A stretch of DNA of 64,000 bases from Castellaniella sp036379515 (GCF_036379515.1 NZ_DASVGN010000031.1:167665-231664), one strand, 5' to 3'; positions 24,417-33,902 are shown, numbered from the stretch's first letter. A program made the numbers and translations. Notes: generated by a model from the sequence alone, not told the origin.

Positions 24417-25661
24417 TCAGGCCTTTGCTGCATCTATGGCGTGGGTAAAGTCGTGGATCAAGTCGGGTTCGTCTTCGATTCCTACGGAGATGCGCAGAAA
24501 GCCATCAGGGATTCCCATCAGAGTCCGACGCTCGGGGCCCATTTCGTAGTAGATCGTGTGTGCGGCCGGCAGCACCAGGGTACGGTTGTCGCCCAGGTGC
24601 GTGGCCAGTGCGGCGACCTTGAGGTGATTGAGGCAGTCGAAAACGTCGATCTCGGGTTTGAGCTCCACGCCCATCAGGCCGCCGTAGAGCCCACCAAAGA
24701 ACTGCGTGGCGCGTTCGTGTTGCGGATGGCTGGCCAGGCCGGGGTAGTGCACGCGGCTGACTCGTGGGTGGGATTGCAGCGCAGTGGCCAACGCCAAAGC
24801 GTTGGCACACAGACGATCCATGCGCAGTGCCATGGTTTCGGCACCGGCAGCGATGCGGTGAGCCACGTCTGAGGACAGTGTGCCCCCCATGTCGCGCAAG
24901 CCCTTTTTCTTAATTTGCAGCAAGCCCCACGTGTTGGACTCGCCCTTGCGATATTGTTCGTAGATGTGCGGAAAGTTGGCCCAGTCGTACAGGCCGGTCT
25001 GCGTCACCGCCCCGCCGAGCGCGTTGCCGTGCCCGCTGATGTGTTTGGACAGCGAGTTGATGACCAGGGATGCGCCGAAGTCGCGCCCCCGGCGAAGATA
25101 AGGCGTCGACAGGGTGCTGTCGACTACGTAGACGAGTTTGTGTGCGTCGCAGAGAGCGCCGATGGCCTTCAGATCGGCCACTTGGGTGCCCGGGTTGGCG
25201 ATCGTTTCCACGAAGACCATGCGGGTATTGGCTTTGAGGGCGGCCTCTACCTGTTTGACGTCAGTGGCATCGACCAGAGTCACTTCCACCCCCAGGCTGC
25301 CCAGGGTCAGCAACAGGCTGTTGGTGTTGCCGAAGACATATTTGCTGGCAACCAGATGGTCGCCTTGGCGCAGCAGGGCAAAGAAGATGGCATTCAGGGC
25401 TGCCATGCCTGTCGCGAAACAGACCGTATTTTGCCCGTGTTCCATGGCGGTGATCTTGGCTTCGAGCGACGCCGTCGTGGGAGTGCCCGTGCGGCCGTAA
25501 GTGAAGCCGGCCTTCCGCCCTTGGAAGACTGCGGCGAGGTCTTCGGCCGTCGAGTAGGCAAATTCTGTGGAGACGTGAATGGGCTGAAAGATGGCCCCTT
25601 GCTCGCGCCGGGCGAGATGGTCCTGGTGGACAATCTGGGTAGTAAAGCCGTAATCGGACAT
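24417..25661 (-). CDS. metZ: PLP-dependent Cys/Met metabolism enzyme (O-succinylhomoserine sulfhydrylase type)
   Basis: A 414-residue fold-type I pyridoxal-phosphate enzyme of the transsulfuration family. The PLP lysine lies in NSLSKHISGHGN, and YGRTGTPTTASLE and CFATGMAALNAIF are family stretches. Relatives make homocysteine or cystathionine from an activated homoserine; in betaproteobacteria the close ones are annotated O-succinylhomoserine sulfhydrylase or cystathionine gamma-synthase. The start at 25661 was chosen because MSDYGFTTQIVHQDH matches family N-termini, though no strong ribosome site is visible. Exact substrate is uncertain, so the symbol is tentative. Confidence 0.8.
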   Translation of the reverse strand: MSDYGFTTQIVHQDHLARREQGAIFQPIHVSTEFAYSTAEDLAAVFQGRKAGFTYGRTGTPTTASLEAKITAMEHGQNTVCFATGMAALNAIFFALLRQGDHLVASKYVFGNTNSLLLTLGSLGVEVTLVDATDVKQVEAALKANTRMVFVETIANPGTQVADLKAIGALCDAHKLVYVVDSTLSTPYLRRGRDFGASLVINSLSKHISGHGNALGGAVTQTGLYDWANFPHIYEQYRKGESNTWGLLQIKKKGLRDMGGTLSSDVAHRIAAGAETMALRMDRLCANALALATALQSHPRVSRVHYPGLASHPQHERATQFFGGLYGGLMGVELKPEIDVFDCLNHLKVAALATHLGDNRTLVLPAAHTIYYEMGPERRTLMGIPDGFLRISVGIEDEPDLIHDFTHAIDAAKA

Positions 25662-25746
25662 GTTGTTGCGCCAGTGAAGTTCGAAAGAGGAAAGGGCGGC
25701 GCGCAAGGCCATCATGGGCCTCGTGGCAGTCAAACGGATCGGGTCA

Positions 25747-26526
25747 TTATGCCTGTGAAGTCGCTGCGCCCGTTGGTGGTGCGGCCAGACGCTGGCGGAC
25801 GCTTTCGTACAGGCAGATAGCGCTAGCCACGCTGACGTTCAGGCTTTCGACCGAACCCAGCATGGGGATTGCGACCAATTCGTCGCAGGTCTCGCGCGTG
25901 AGTCGCCGCATGCCTTCGCCTTCAGCGCCCATGACCCAAGCCATGGAGCGCCGTGCATCAATGGTGTGCAGCGGCGCCGTTGCAGAGTCGTCGGTGCCGA
26001 CCAGCCAGACATCACGCTCGCGCAGCGCGCGCAGCGTGCGGGCCAGGTTCGTGACGGTGAGGTAGGGCACAGTATCTGCTGCGCCACAGGAGACACGCTG
26101 TACGGTGGCGTTCAGACCCACGGCACGATCTTTGGGCGCGATCACGGCATGTACGCCGGCCGCATCTGCTGTTCTGAGGCAGGCTCCAAGATTGTGCGGG
26201 TCCGTGACTCCGTCCAACACGAGCAGCAACGCGTGTTCGTGGCGTTCTTCGAGCGGGTCCAGCACGTCGTCGATTGAGACAGCGAGCGGACGGGGGCGGG
26301 CGAGCGCGACGATCCCCTGGTGCCGCAGCCCTTGAGCGAAGCCATCCAGGCGTTGGACGTCCGCTGCGTGCCAGTGGACGCCTGCTGCATCGAGCTGCTG
26401 GATGCAACGCTGCATGCGGGCGTCTTGTCGGCTGGTGTCCAGGTAGACGTCGCGGATGGAGTCGGGAGCATGGCGCAAGCGCGCCTGCACCGCATGAAAG
26501 CCGGCCAGGATCTGGTGCGATGACAT
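25747..26526 (-). CDS. rlmB: 23S rRNA (guanosine-2'-O-)-methyltransferase RlmB
   Basis: Methylates the ribose of G2251 in the P loop of 23S rRNA. The 259-residue SpoU-family protein has an N-terminal L30e-like substrate domain and the three SPOUT knot motifs: NLGACLRTADAAG, VMGAEGEGMRRL and VESLNVSVASAICLYE. It follows rnr by about 100 bases on the same strand, the order also found in Escherichia coli. Confidence 0.93.
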   Translation of the reverse strand: MSSHQILAGFHAVQARLRHAPDSIRDVYLDTSRQDARMQRCIQQLDAAGVHWHAADVQRLDGFAQGLRHQGIVALARPRPLAVSIDDVLDPLEERHEHALLLVLDGVTDPHNLGACLRTADAAGVHAVIAPKDRAVGLNATVQRVSCGAADTVPYLTVTNLARTLRALRERDVWLVGTDDSATAPLHTIDARRSMAWVMGAEGEGMRRLTRETCDELVAIPMLGSVESLNVSVASAICLYESVRQRLAAPPTGAATSQA

Positions 26527-26625
26527 GAAAGTCCTAGTGAGTTCAGGGCTAGCGAGCCCCCATGGCGTGATTGTAGTGTCAGGTCTGCGCTCCGCCAGCA
26601 GTGGTGGCAGAGCGCGGTGGGCGTC

Positions 26626-29061
26626 TTACGAGTGCCGTTTATGGGCAGCGGATTGACGCGCGGCCCGCTTGGCTTCGGCCCTTCGCTGCCGGGCCGTGGT
26701 GCCTTTGAGGGCCGCTGGCTTGGTGCCTGCAGCCTTTTTGTGACTGCGCGCCGTGGGGCGTTTGTCTGAGCTGATCTCGGCCTGCAGCGATTTGAAATCT
26801 TCGCCACGCATGAGACGGAAATCAATACGGCGTGCTTCGAGGTCGACGCGTGACACTTGGACTTGGAGTGCTTCGCCCAATTGATGACGGATGCCGGTGC
26901 GTTCCCCGCGCAATTCGTTGAGCGCCTCGTTGAACTGGAAGTAATCGTCGCCCAGCTCCGAGATGTGAACCAGACCTTCGACGTACAGCGTGTCGAGCGT
27001 GACGAAAACGCCAAAGCTGGTGACGCTGCTGATGTGGCCGCTGAAGGTCTCGCCCACGTGTTCGCGCACAAACCAGCACTTGAGCCAGGCTTCGACGTCG
27101 CGCGAGGCTTCGTCTGCGCGCCGCTCTCGGGCAGACATCCATGCTCCCAGGGCCTCCCAGGCGTCGTGTTCGCGCACTCGAGCCGGCATCGTCGGGTCGG
27201 GCGCTGGCCCCGGCAGGGCAGGCGGGGTGTAGGGGCGCTTACGCAGAATGCTGCGGATGACGCGGTGAACCAGCAGGTCGGGGTACCGGCGGATGGGCGA
27301 CGTGAAATGCGCGTAGTGCTCGTAGGCCAGGCCAAAATGCCCGGTTTGTTCCGGGCTGTAGATGGCCTGCTGCATGGAACGCAGGCAGAGCGTCTGGATC
27401 GATGCAAAGTCCGGTCTTGCACGACTTGCTTCGATGAGCTTTGCATAGTCGCTGGTGTGCGGGTCGTCGCCACCCTCGAGGGTGAGCCCCAGGTGACGCA
27501 GAAAATCACGCAGTGTCTGGAGCTTCTCGGGCGTTGGGCCGTCGTGCACGCGAAACAGTGCCTGGCGCTTGTTGCGCACGATGAAGTCCGCCGCGCAAGT
27601 GTTGGCGGCCAGCATGCACTCTTCGATCAGGCGGTGCGCGTCGTTACGCGTGGTGGGCTCGATGCGCTCGATTTTGCCCAGCGGATTGCAGATGATGCGA
27701 GTTTCGACGGTATCAAAATCGATAGCCCCCCGTTTGCGACGTGCGGTGGCCAGGGTCTGGAACAGTTCATACGCACTCTGGACGTGCGGGTACAGGCTTC
27801 CCAGATTCTGGGCAGCCGGCCCATGCGGTTGTTGCAAGGCGGACCAGATGTCAGTGTAGGTGGTGCGCGCGTGCGAGTGGATGACGGCTTCGTAGAATTG
27901 GTAGGCCGACACAGCCCCTGCCTTGGCGCCGCTGGCCGGGATTGTCATGTCGCACACCATGACAAGGCGATCGACGTCCGGATTCAGTGAACAGAGGCCG
28001 TTGGATAGCGCCTCGGGCAACATAGGAATGACCCGGCGAGGGAAATACACGCTGGTGCCGCGCTCGATGGCATCGGCATCCAGAGCGGTATTCGGTTGTA
28101 CGTAGTGGCTGACGTCGGCGATGGCCACGAGCAATCGCCAGCCGCGCCGTGCGCGCTTTTCGGTACCCAGGTTGATTGGCATGCAGAAGACAGCATCGTC
28201 AAAGTCGCGTGCGTCTTCGCCATCGATGGTGATGAACGGGATGTCGCGCAGGTCGACACGTCCCGCGTATTCCTGTTCCAGGGGGTGATCGGGAAACTTT
28301 TGAACTTGCCGCTGCGTGGCCTCGGAAAATTCGACGGGCACATCGAATTTGCGCACCGCGATTTCGATTTCCATGCCAGGGTCGTCGATTTCGCCCAGGA
28401 CTTCGGTGATGCGTCCCAAGGGTTGCAGATGGCTGGCCGGCTGCCGCAGGATCTGCACCGAGACGACTTGTCCCGGTTCGGCGCCCGCCGTGTCTTGGGG
28501 GGCGATCAGAATGTCATGCTTGATGCGTTGGTCTTCGGGAGCGACCACGAAAGCACCGTGTTCCTTGAGAAAACGCCCCACCAGCTTGAGGGTACGCCGC
28601 TCCAGGACTTCGACGATGGTGCCTTCGGGGCGACCCCGGTATTCGCCGGTGGCCTTGACGCGAACCCGGTCGCCGTGCAGGACTTTGTCCATTTCGTGGG
28701 AAGACAGGAACAGGTCCTGGCTGTGGTCGTCCGGGATCAGGAACCCGAAGCCGTCGCGGTGTCCCTGAACCGTGCCTGTGATGAAGCTGGTGTTGTTGCA
28801 GATTTGCAACTGACCTTGCGGGTTGAAGCGCAACTGACCGTCGCGCTCCATGGCTTTGACGCGGCGAATGAAGCCCGCGGATGGGGGGATCGTTGCGTCG
28901 GCAGCATCCGCCAATGCTTCGAGTGAGAGCGGCTTGCCCGAAGTTCTCAGAATCTGGAGGACCCGTTCTCGACTGGGTACCTGAGGGTCGAAATCCGGCG
29001 GCAGATTCGCCGGAAATGAGGAAGCGTCGCGGTTGTTATCGTTGTTGATTCGCTTTTTCAA
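26626..29061 (-). CDS. rnr: Ribonuclease R
   Basis: A hydrolytic 3'-5' exoribonuclease able to degrade structured RNA; important for rRNA quality control and cold adaptation. It has an N-terminal winged-helix/cold-shock part, a central RNB catalytic domain with DARDFDDAV, an S1 domain near the end (GHISSVTSFGVFVTL) and a basic tail rich in K and R. The start is uncertain: TTG at 29061 gives a typical KKRINN start, while GTG at 29121 adds 20 unusual residues and would precede a possible -10 (TATACA, about 29095-29090). Given as 811 residues. It is divergent from tRNA-Leu. Confidence 0.9.
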   Translation of the reverse strand: MKKRINNDNNRDASSFPANLPPDFDPQVPSRERVLQILRTSGKPLSLEALADAADATIPPSAGFIRRVKAMERDGQLRFNPQGQLQICNNTSFITGTVQGHRDGFGFLIPDDHSQDLFLSSHEMDKVLHGDRVRVKATGEYRGRPEGTIVEVLERRTLKLVGRFLKEHGAFVVAPEDQRIKHDILIAPQDTAGAEPGQVVSVQILRQPASHLQPLGRITEVLGEIDDPGMEIEIAVRKFDVPVEFSEATQRQVQKFPDHPLEQEYAGRVDLRDIPFITIDGEDARDFDDAVFCMPINLGTEKRARRGWRLLVAIADVSHYVQPNTALDADAIERGTSVYFPRRVIPMLPEALSNGLCSLNPDVDRLVMVCDMTIPASGAKAGAVSAYQFYEAVIHSHARTTYTDIWSALQQPHGPAAQNLGSLYPHVQSAYELFQTLATARRKRGAIDFDTVETRIICNPLGKIERIEPTTRNDAHRLIEECMLAANTCAADFIVRNKRQALFRVHDGPTPEKLQTLRDFLRHLGLTLEGGDDPHTSDYAKLIEASRARPDFASIQTLCLRSMQQAIYSPEQTGHFGLAYEHYAHFTSPIRRYPDLLVHRVIRSILRKRPYTPPALPGPAPDPTMPARVREHDAWEALGAWMSARERRADEASRDVEAWLKCWFVREHVGETFSGHISSVTSFGVFVTLDTLYVEGLVHISELGDDYFQFNEALNELRGERTGIRHQLGEALQVQVSRVDLEARRIDFRLMRGEDFKSLQAEISSDKRPTARSHKKAAGTKPAALKGTTARQRRAEAKRAARQSAAHKRHS

Positions 29062-29149
29062 AGGGTGTTTGCATCCAAAAAATTTGTGTTGTATAGTTTC
29101 GCTTCTTCTGCGGCGCGGCACAAAAGTGCCACTCTAAAACAACAGAAGC

Positions 29150-29178
29150 CATAGCATACACGGTATGTATATGCTATG
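29150..29178. repeat. Inverted repeat touching the 5' end of tRNA-Leu
   Basis: CATAGCATA (29150-29158) and TATGCTATG (29170-29178) are perfect arms 11 bases apart. The right arm ends on the first base of the tRNA gene. It lies in the short divergent region shared with rnr. Confidence 0.6.
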
Positions 29179-29262
29179 CCCAGGTGGCGGAATTGGTAGA
29201 CGCGCATGGTTCAGGTCCATGTGCCGAAAGGTGTGGAGGTTCGAGTCCTCTCCTGGGCACCA
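29178..29262 (+). tRNA. tRNA-Leu (anticodon CAG)
   Basis: 85 bases with an encoded CCA. Acceptor GCCCAGG pairs with CCTGGGC; the anticodon stem CATGG/CCATG encloses TTCAGGT, giving anticodon CAG. A class II variable arm and GGTTCGAGTCC T-arm are present. Confidence 0.97.
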
Positions 29263-29270
29263 CAGAATGC

Positions 29271-29303
29271 AAGGCCCCGTGAAGCAATTCACGGGGCCTT
29301 TTT
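29271..29303. terminator. Bidirectional terminator between tRNA-Leu and tctA
   Basis: AAGGCCCCGTGAA (29271-29283) pairs perfectly with TTCACGGGGCCTT (29288-29300) around GCAA, then TTT. It can end tRNA-Leu transcripts rightward; leftward the flanking A-rich side is weaker. Confidence 0.85.
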
Positions 29304-29322
29304 GCGTGTTTGGCCGGCATTC

Positions 29323-30840
29323 TCAAGAGGCTCCGGATGCCTTGGCGGGACGCCACTTCTTCCAGGCGAACGCTGCAACCTGTACACCGATGAGTAGCGC
29401 GCACGCAGCCATGAAGCCTGCGCTGATGGGGCGCTCCACGAACACCAGCAGGTCGCCGCGCGACAGCAGCAGGGCGCGGCGGAAGTTGTCTTCCACCAGG
29501 GGACCCAGCACGTAGCCCAGCAAGATGGTGGCAACCGAGAAGTCCAGGTAACGCAGCACGGCTCCCAGTATCCCGAAGATCAGCACCTCGCCGACTTCAA
29601 ACAGGCTGTTCTCCGTGCTGAAGCAGCCGATGGCGATGAAGAACAGTGCGGCAGGGTACAGGTACTTGTAGGGGACCTGCAGCAGCTTTACCCAGAGCCC
29701 GATGAACGGGATGTTCAGTACGATGAGCAGCAAGTTACCTACCCAGAAGCTGGCGACCAGCCCCCAGAAGATGTCGGGGTGGGATGTAACCAGTTGGGGG
29801 CCGGGTTGTATGCCCTGGATAAGCAGGGCGCCCAGGATGAGCGCCATCATGGCGTCGCCCGGGATGCCCAGGCTCATGGTCGGGATGAAGTCGACTTGTG
29901 TCTTGGAATGTGAGGCGGCCTCGGGTGAAGCCACGCCTTCGATGGCCCCGTGTCCGAATCGTTCGGGGGTCTTGGAAATCTTGCGCTCCAGCGCGTAGGC
30001 AACGAAGGTCGTGATGGTGGGGCCGGTCCCCGGCAGTACACCGAAGAGCGTGCCTACGGCAGTGCCGCGCAGCATGGGAAAAAAGGATTTCTTGATCTCG
30101 GCGCGGGTGGGGCGCATGTCGCGAAAGCTCATCTTGGCGCCACTGCCTACCGTGGTCATGCGGTTGACGCTGAGCAGGAATTCGCCTACCCCGAAGAGCC
30201 CCATGGCGAGTGCAACCAGATCCACACCGTCTTGAAGGTGCATGAGCCCGAAGGTGAACCTCATGGTGCCGCTGTTGACGTCGGTGCCCACCACGCCCAG
30301 CAACAGGCCCACGAGGGTCATGGAAACCCCTTTGACAGCAGAGCCGCGTGACATGGTAGATCCGGCCAGCAGGCCGAGCAGCATGATGGAGAAGAGTTCG
30401 GCGGGACCAAACTTGAAGGCGATGTCCACCAGCAGCGGTGAAAAGAACACCATGATGAGGATGCCGATCGAGGCAGCTACGAACGAGGCCATCATGGCGA
30501 TGCCCAGGGCTGCTCCGCCGCGCCCCTGCAGCGTCAGCGGGTAGCCGTCCAGGCAGGTGACGGCGTGGGGTGGGTGGACGGGCAGGTTCAGCAAGATGGC
30601 GCCGATGGCCCCGCCATACATGGAGCCGTAGAAAATGCCGGCCAGCATCAGGATGGCCGCCACCGGGTGCATCACATAGGTGAGTGGCAGCAGGATGGAC
30701 ATGGCCGTGAGGGCGCCCAGCCCGGGCAGCACCCCGATGAGGTTTCCGGCGATCACGCCGAAGATGGACCACATCAGGTTGTGCGGCTCGAAGGCGATGC
30801 CAAAGCCGTACATCAGGTCCAGCAGGGCTTTTTCGATCAT
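29323..30840 (-). CDS. tctA: Tripartite tricarboxylate transporter, large permease TctA
   Basis: The main membrane subunit (505 residues, about twelve spans) of a TTT-family importer driven by an ion gradient. GLLPGLGALTAMSILLPLTY-like sequence opens the first repeat, and GVLPGTGPTITTFVAYALE with SLGIPGDAMMALILGALL mark the second, as in the family. Its ATG at 30840 overlaps the tctB stop (ATGA). The operon order is FAD oxidoreductase-tctC-tctB-tctA. The substrate is probably an organic carboxylate delivered by the TctC protein. Confidence 0.93.
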   Translation of the reverse strand: MIEKALLDLMYGFGIAFEPHNLMWSIFGVIAGNLIGVLPGLGALTAMSILLPLTYVMHPVAAILMLAGIFYGSMYGGAIGAILLNLPVHPPHAVTCLDGYPLTLQGRGGAALGIAMMASFVAASIGILIMVFFSPLLVDIAFKFGPAELFSIMLLGLLAGSTMSRGSAVKGVSMTLVGLLLGVVGTDVNSGTMRFTFGLMHLQDGVDLVALAMGLFGVGEFLLSVNRMTTVGSGAKMSFRDMRPTRAEIKKSFFPMLRGTAVGTLFGVLPGTGPTITTFVAYALERKISKTPERFGHGAIEGVASPEAASHSKTQVDFIPTMSLGIPGDAMMALILGALLIQGIQPGPQLVTSHPDIFWGLVASFWVGNLLLIVLNIPFIGLWVKLLQVPYKYLYPAALFFIAIGCFSTENSLFEVGEVLIFGILGAVLRYLDFSVATILLGYVLGPLVEDNFRRALLLSRGDLLVFVERPISAGFMAACALLIGVQVAAFAWKKWRPAKASGAS

Positions 30841-31298
30841 GGTGTGCCCCACATGAGCAAGGGAAACTGCATGCCCAGCGCCCACCAGAAGATAACGACT
30901 GCGACGGCGCAGGTGATGGCTGACAGCACCAAGACCCCCTTGAGCGTGTTGTGCCGGTCACCCATCCCGGAGATGAAGACGATGGCGAATGTGGCCGGGA
31001 TGAGGCCCAGGTAGGCGCCCAGCAGGATGAAGGCAGCGATCCCGCCGATGATGCACAGCCAGCCACGCCACTCGGGCTTCGTCTTGCCATCGCTGACATT
31101 CTGACCGGCGAGACCCTCGATGGCGATGATGATGCCGCACAGGATCAGCAGGCCGCCGACGGCCGCGGGAAAGAACCCGGGGCCCATTCTTCGCAAGGTG
31201 CCCAGGTGGTAGCGGCTTCCTGCAATCATGGCGCCCAGGCCAAACAGGATCATGAGGGCACCCGCGTAGTAGTCTTTGTTGAGGCGAGTCCGTGGCAT
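30837..31298 (-). CDS. tctB: Tripartite tricarboxylate transporter, small permease TctB
   Basis: A 153-residue membrane protein with four predicted spans and the typical LGTLRRMGPGFFPAAVGGLLILCG stretch of TctB, in the short N-terminal part. It pairs with TctA to form the transport channel. The ATG at 31298 was chosen because the first span then begins at the usual distance; a longer reading frame upstream is shadow sequence. Stop overlaps the tctA start. Confidence 0.9.
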   Translation of the reverse strand: MPRTRLNKDYYAGALMILFGLGAMIAGSRYHLGTLRRMGPGFFPAAVGGLLILCGIIIAIEGLAGQNVSDGKTKPEWRGWLCIIGGIAAFILLGAYLGLIPATFAIVFISGMGDRHNTLKGVLVLSAITCAVAVVIFWWALGMQFPLLMWGTP

Positions 31299-31357
31299 GG
31301 CGGCGTGTCTGGATAGAGTGAAGACGGGGGCGGCAGCGACGGCCACCCCCGCAGGGC

Positions 31358-32326
31358 TTATTGCAGCCGGATGTGTTGCGACTTGATGATGCCGCCCAGA
31401 AGCTTGGCTTCTTCTTCGACGCGGACGCGCATTTCTTGCGGGGTGGTGCCCACGGCCTGCCATCCCTGCACCAAGAGTTTTTGGCGGATGGCGGGCTCTT
31501 TGAGCGCGGCGATGACGATGTCCGACACTTTCTTTTGCACCGCGGCCGGCAGACTGGCCGGACCTACCAGGGCGGTCCAGACCTCAAGGTTGAAATCTTT
31601 GACGCCGGCTTTGGCCAGTGACGGGATACCGGGGGCCAGATCGCTTTCTTGCGCGCTCGTCACTCCGATCGCCTTGAGCTTTCCGGCCTTGACCTGTGGC
31701 AGTGCGGTGCCCGGCGGCATCAGCGCCATCTGGACCTGGCCGCCGATCAGCGCCGTCACTACGGCCGGGTTGCCGCCGTTGTAGGGGATCTGCAGCGGGT
31801 CCAGGCCGGGCACGTCGGCCTTGAGCAGTTCCATGCCCAGGTGTGACACAGAACCTATGCCCACCGAGCCGTAATTCCATTTGTCGCCCTCTTTGCGGGC
31901 CAGGTCGAAGAATGCCGTGCCGGAGGGCTCGCTGGCGGGTGCCACCAGGATCAGGGGCGCTGTGGTGAGCAGACTGAGATAGCTGAAATCCTTGAAGGGG
32001 TCATACGGCAGATTGGGGTAGAGCATCTGCGACGAGGTCAGATTGCCGTTGATGACAATCCCGAACGTAACGCCGTCCGTAGCCTTGGCGACGTATTCAG
32101 CGGCGATGTTGCCACTTGCTCCCGATTTATTTTCGACGATGACCGGGACCCCCAAGGCCTTGGACAGCGGCTCGGACAGTGTGCGGGCCACCATGTCGGG
32201 TGTGGAGCCGCCTGGAAAACCGACAACCAGCTTGATGGGCTGCGAGGGCCAGTCCTTCGCTCGTGCGATCAGGGGGGCGGCCAACCCCGCAGTGGCAGCG
32301 GCAAGGATGAAAGTTCGGCGTTGCAT
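31358..32326 (-). CDS. tctC: Bug-family periplasmic solute-binding protein (TctC)
   Basis: A 322-residue extracytoplasmic receptor. A signal peptide is visible (MQRRTFILAAATAGLAAPLIARA, cut near residue 23), possibly Tat-like with RR. The mature start KDWPSQPIKLVVGFPGGSTPD is the conserved Bug pattern that holds the carboxylate. It precedes tctB and tctA on the same strand, 59 bases away, and follows the FAD oxidoreductase by 12 bases. Ligand unknown; known Bug ligands include citrate, nicotinate, aspartate and glutamate. Confidence 0.92.
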   Translation of the reverse strand: MQRRTFILAAATAGLAAPLIARAKDWPSQPIKLVVGFPGGSTPDMVARTLSEPLSKALGVPVIVENKSGASGNIAAEYVAKATDGVTFGIVINGNLTSSQMLYPNLPYDPFKDFSYLSLLTTAPLILVAPASEPSGTAFFDLARKEGDKWNYGSVGIGSVSHLGMELLKADVPGLDPLQIPYNGGNPAVVTALIGGQVQMALMPPGTALPQVKAGKLKAIGVTSAQESDLAPGIPSLAKAGVKDFNLEVWTALVGPASLPAAVQKKVSDIVIAALKEPAIRQKLLVQGWQAVGTTPQEMRVRVEEEAKLLGGIIKSQHIRLQ

Positions 32327-32338
32327 GTGTGGAGTCTC

Positions 32339-33778
32339 CTAGTGGGTTTTATCTTGAGTGGGTGGAGTGAGAAAAGTTGTGGTGGCAGGCGGCAGAGGTT
32401 CGTCAGGCAGGCCGAGCCAGGCGCCGTTCGCACGCAGCGTGTGCTGCAGCAGTGCCACGGAAAGTGCACGTGGCGCTACGCCTTGCCGCAGGGCCAGGGC
32501 GCAGCCGGTGCCCGCTGCCTGTCCCATGACGAAGCAGCCGCCCGAAACACGGGCTGCTGACTGACCGCCATGCGTCATGCTGGCGCAGCGCCCCGCCACC
32601 AGCAGGTTGTCTATGCCTTGGGGCAGCAGCATGCGCCAGGGCAGTTGGTTGTATCCGGGGTTTGCTGCGCGGCCCTCGGGCGTTTCTGTTCCATGCGGCC
32701 AGCGGAATTCCACGGTGCCTGGCAGGTGCTCTTCGACCGGCCAGGCGTTCACGCCGATGGTGTCGTCAAAGCTGGCACAGCCAAGGACGTCTTCCTCGGT
32801 CAGAATGTATTCACCCATGATGCGGCGTGTTTCGCGTATGCCCAGTTGCGGCGGCAAATCGAGCAGATAGGCAGCCTCGAACCCAGGCATGTCTTTTTTC
32901 AGAAAGCGCAGGAATTGCGCCGATTGCTGGCGTCCTTCGCTTTCGGCAGCAGAGAGTTGCCAGGCGTCGGTGCCGTCGACCGGCCCGCCGTCCGGCCGAG
33001 CCAACTGGGTGACGTTGGCGCGCCATTCACTGGAATTTTTCTGCGGCCGCAGAATGGGGCGTTGGCGTGCAAAGTGTTCGCCTCTGGCTTCTGCCGCTTG
33101 CATGCGGGTGGCCACGTCGCGCCAGGCGGCGCCTGCCTGGCTGGCATTGACGCCGCCAATGCGCATCATCGTGCTGGGGTACAGCATCGAGTGGCCGTCC
33201 AGGCCCTTTTCGAAGGGGGCGCCCGCATGGGCGGCGACGTCGGCATCGCCCGTGCAGTCGATGAAACATTGTGCGGTGAGTGCAGCGCGCCCTGATTTGG
33301 TTTCGACCAGCACGGCTTCGATATGCTTGGGGTCGCGCATGATGACGTCGGCCACCCAGGCATGCAGCAGCACCTGGGCGCCCGAAGAGGCCAGCAATTC
33401 GTCGGCAGCCACCTTGTAGGCTGCCGTGTCATAGGCTTGCGCTGCAATCCGGTCGCTAAATAGTAGGTGAGGCAGGTTGAGCCCACCCAATTCGGCGATG
33501 CGGTCCAGCAGCTCTGCCCCTATGCCCTGGACGACCTGGCGGATCGTTCCGTACAGGTTGCCGTGCAGGCCGCAGAAGTTAGTCACCCCGGCGGCAGTCC
33601 CCATCCCGCCCAGAAAGCCGTAGCGTTCGACCAGAAGCGTGCGGGCGCCGTGCCGTGCGGCGGTTGCCGCAGCTGCAAGGCCGGCAGGGCCGCCCCCCAG
33701 GACGAGGACGTCGACGTGCGCCATAACCGGGGTCTGGCGGGCAGGCTCGACGAGCGTTTTGGTGGTGGCAGGTCTCAT
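32339..33778 (-). CDS. FAD-dependent oxidoreductase
   Basis: A 479-residue flavoprotein with a dinucleotide-binding start VDVLVLGGGPAGLAAAATAA (GxGxxG at 28-33), a glycine-rich RYGFLGGMGTAAGV segment after the E of the second strand, and a late FAD contact in NLLVAGRCASMTHGGQSAAR. It resembles the FAD_oxidored group of poorly characterised dehydrogenases. No signal peptide is seen, so it should be cytosolic. As first gene of the tct operon it may oxidise the imported acid (inference). It is divergent from livK. Confidence 0.8.
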   Translation of the reverse strand: MRPATTKTLVEPARQTPVMAHVDVLVLGGGPAGLAAAATAARHGARTLLVERYGFLGGMGTAAGVTNFCGLHGNLYGTIRQVVQGIGAELLDRIAELGGLNLPHLLFSDRIAAQAYDTAAYKVAADELLASSGAQVLLHAWVADVIMRDPKHIEAVLVETKSGRAALTAQCFIDCTGDADVAAHAGAPFEKGLDGHSMLYPSTMMRIGGVNASQAGAAWRDVATRMQAAEARGEHFARQRPILRPQKNSSEWRANVTQLARPDGGPVDGTDAWQLSAAESEGRQQSAQFLRFLKKDMPGFEAAYLLDLPPQLGIRETRRIMGEYILTEEDVLGCASFDDTIGVNAWPVEEHLPGTVEFRWPHGTETPEGRAANPGYNQLPWRMLLPQGIDNLLVAGRCASMTHGGQSAARVSGGCFVMGQAAGTGCALALRQGVAPRALSVALLQHTLRANGAWLGLPDEPLPPATTTFLTPPTQDKTH

Positions 33779-33873
33779 GATCGGAAAAGATTACAACGAA
33801 TTGCCTTGCCGTGAATCTTCAACTTGTTGTCAGAAATCCTGTGTTTATGCGCGAAAACCATGATTCTTGCCCG

Positions 33874-33902
33874 TTTCCATTGGTCGCACTTTGCACTAGA
33901 AT
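33874..33902 (+). promoter_or_regulatory. Probable sigma-70 promoter of livKHMGF
   Basis: TTTCCA (33874-33879), 17 bases, TAGAAT (33897-33902). The transcript would start about 90 bases before livK. Confidence 0.5.

Noticed and set aside
26142..27509. A 455-codon minus-strand frame inside rlmB and rnr
   Set aside because: Frame-shifted shadow of two clear genes; composition rich in S, R and P, as artefacts are.
29735..31099. A 454-codon frame over tctA and tctB
   Set aside because: Alternative frame of two genes with clear family sequence; rich in R, H, G and P.
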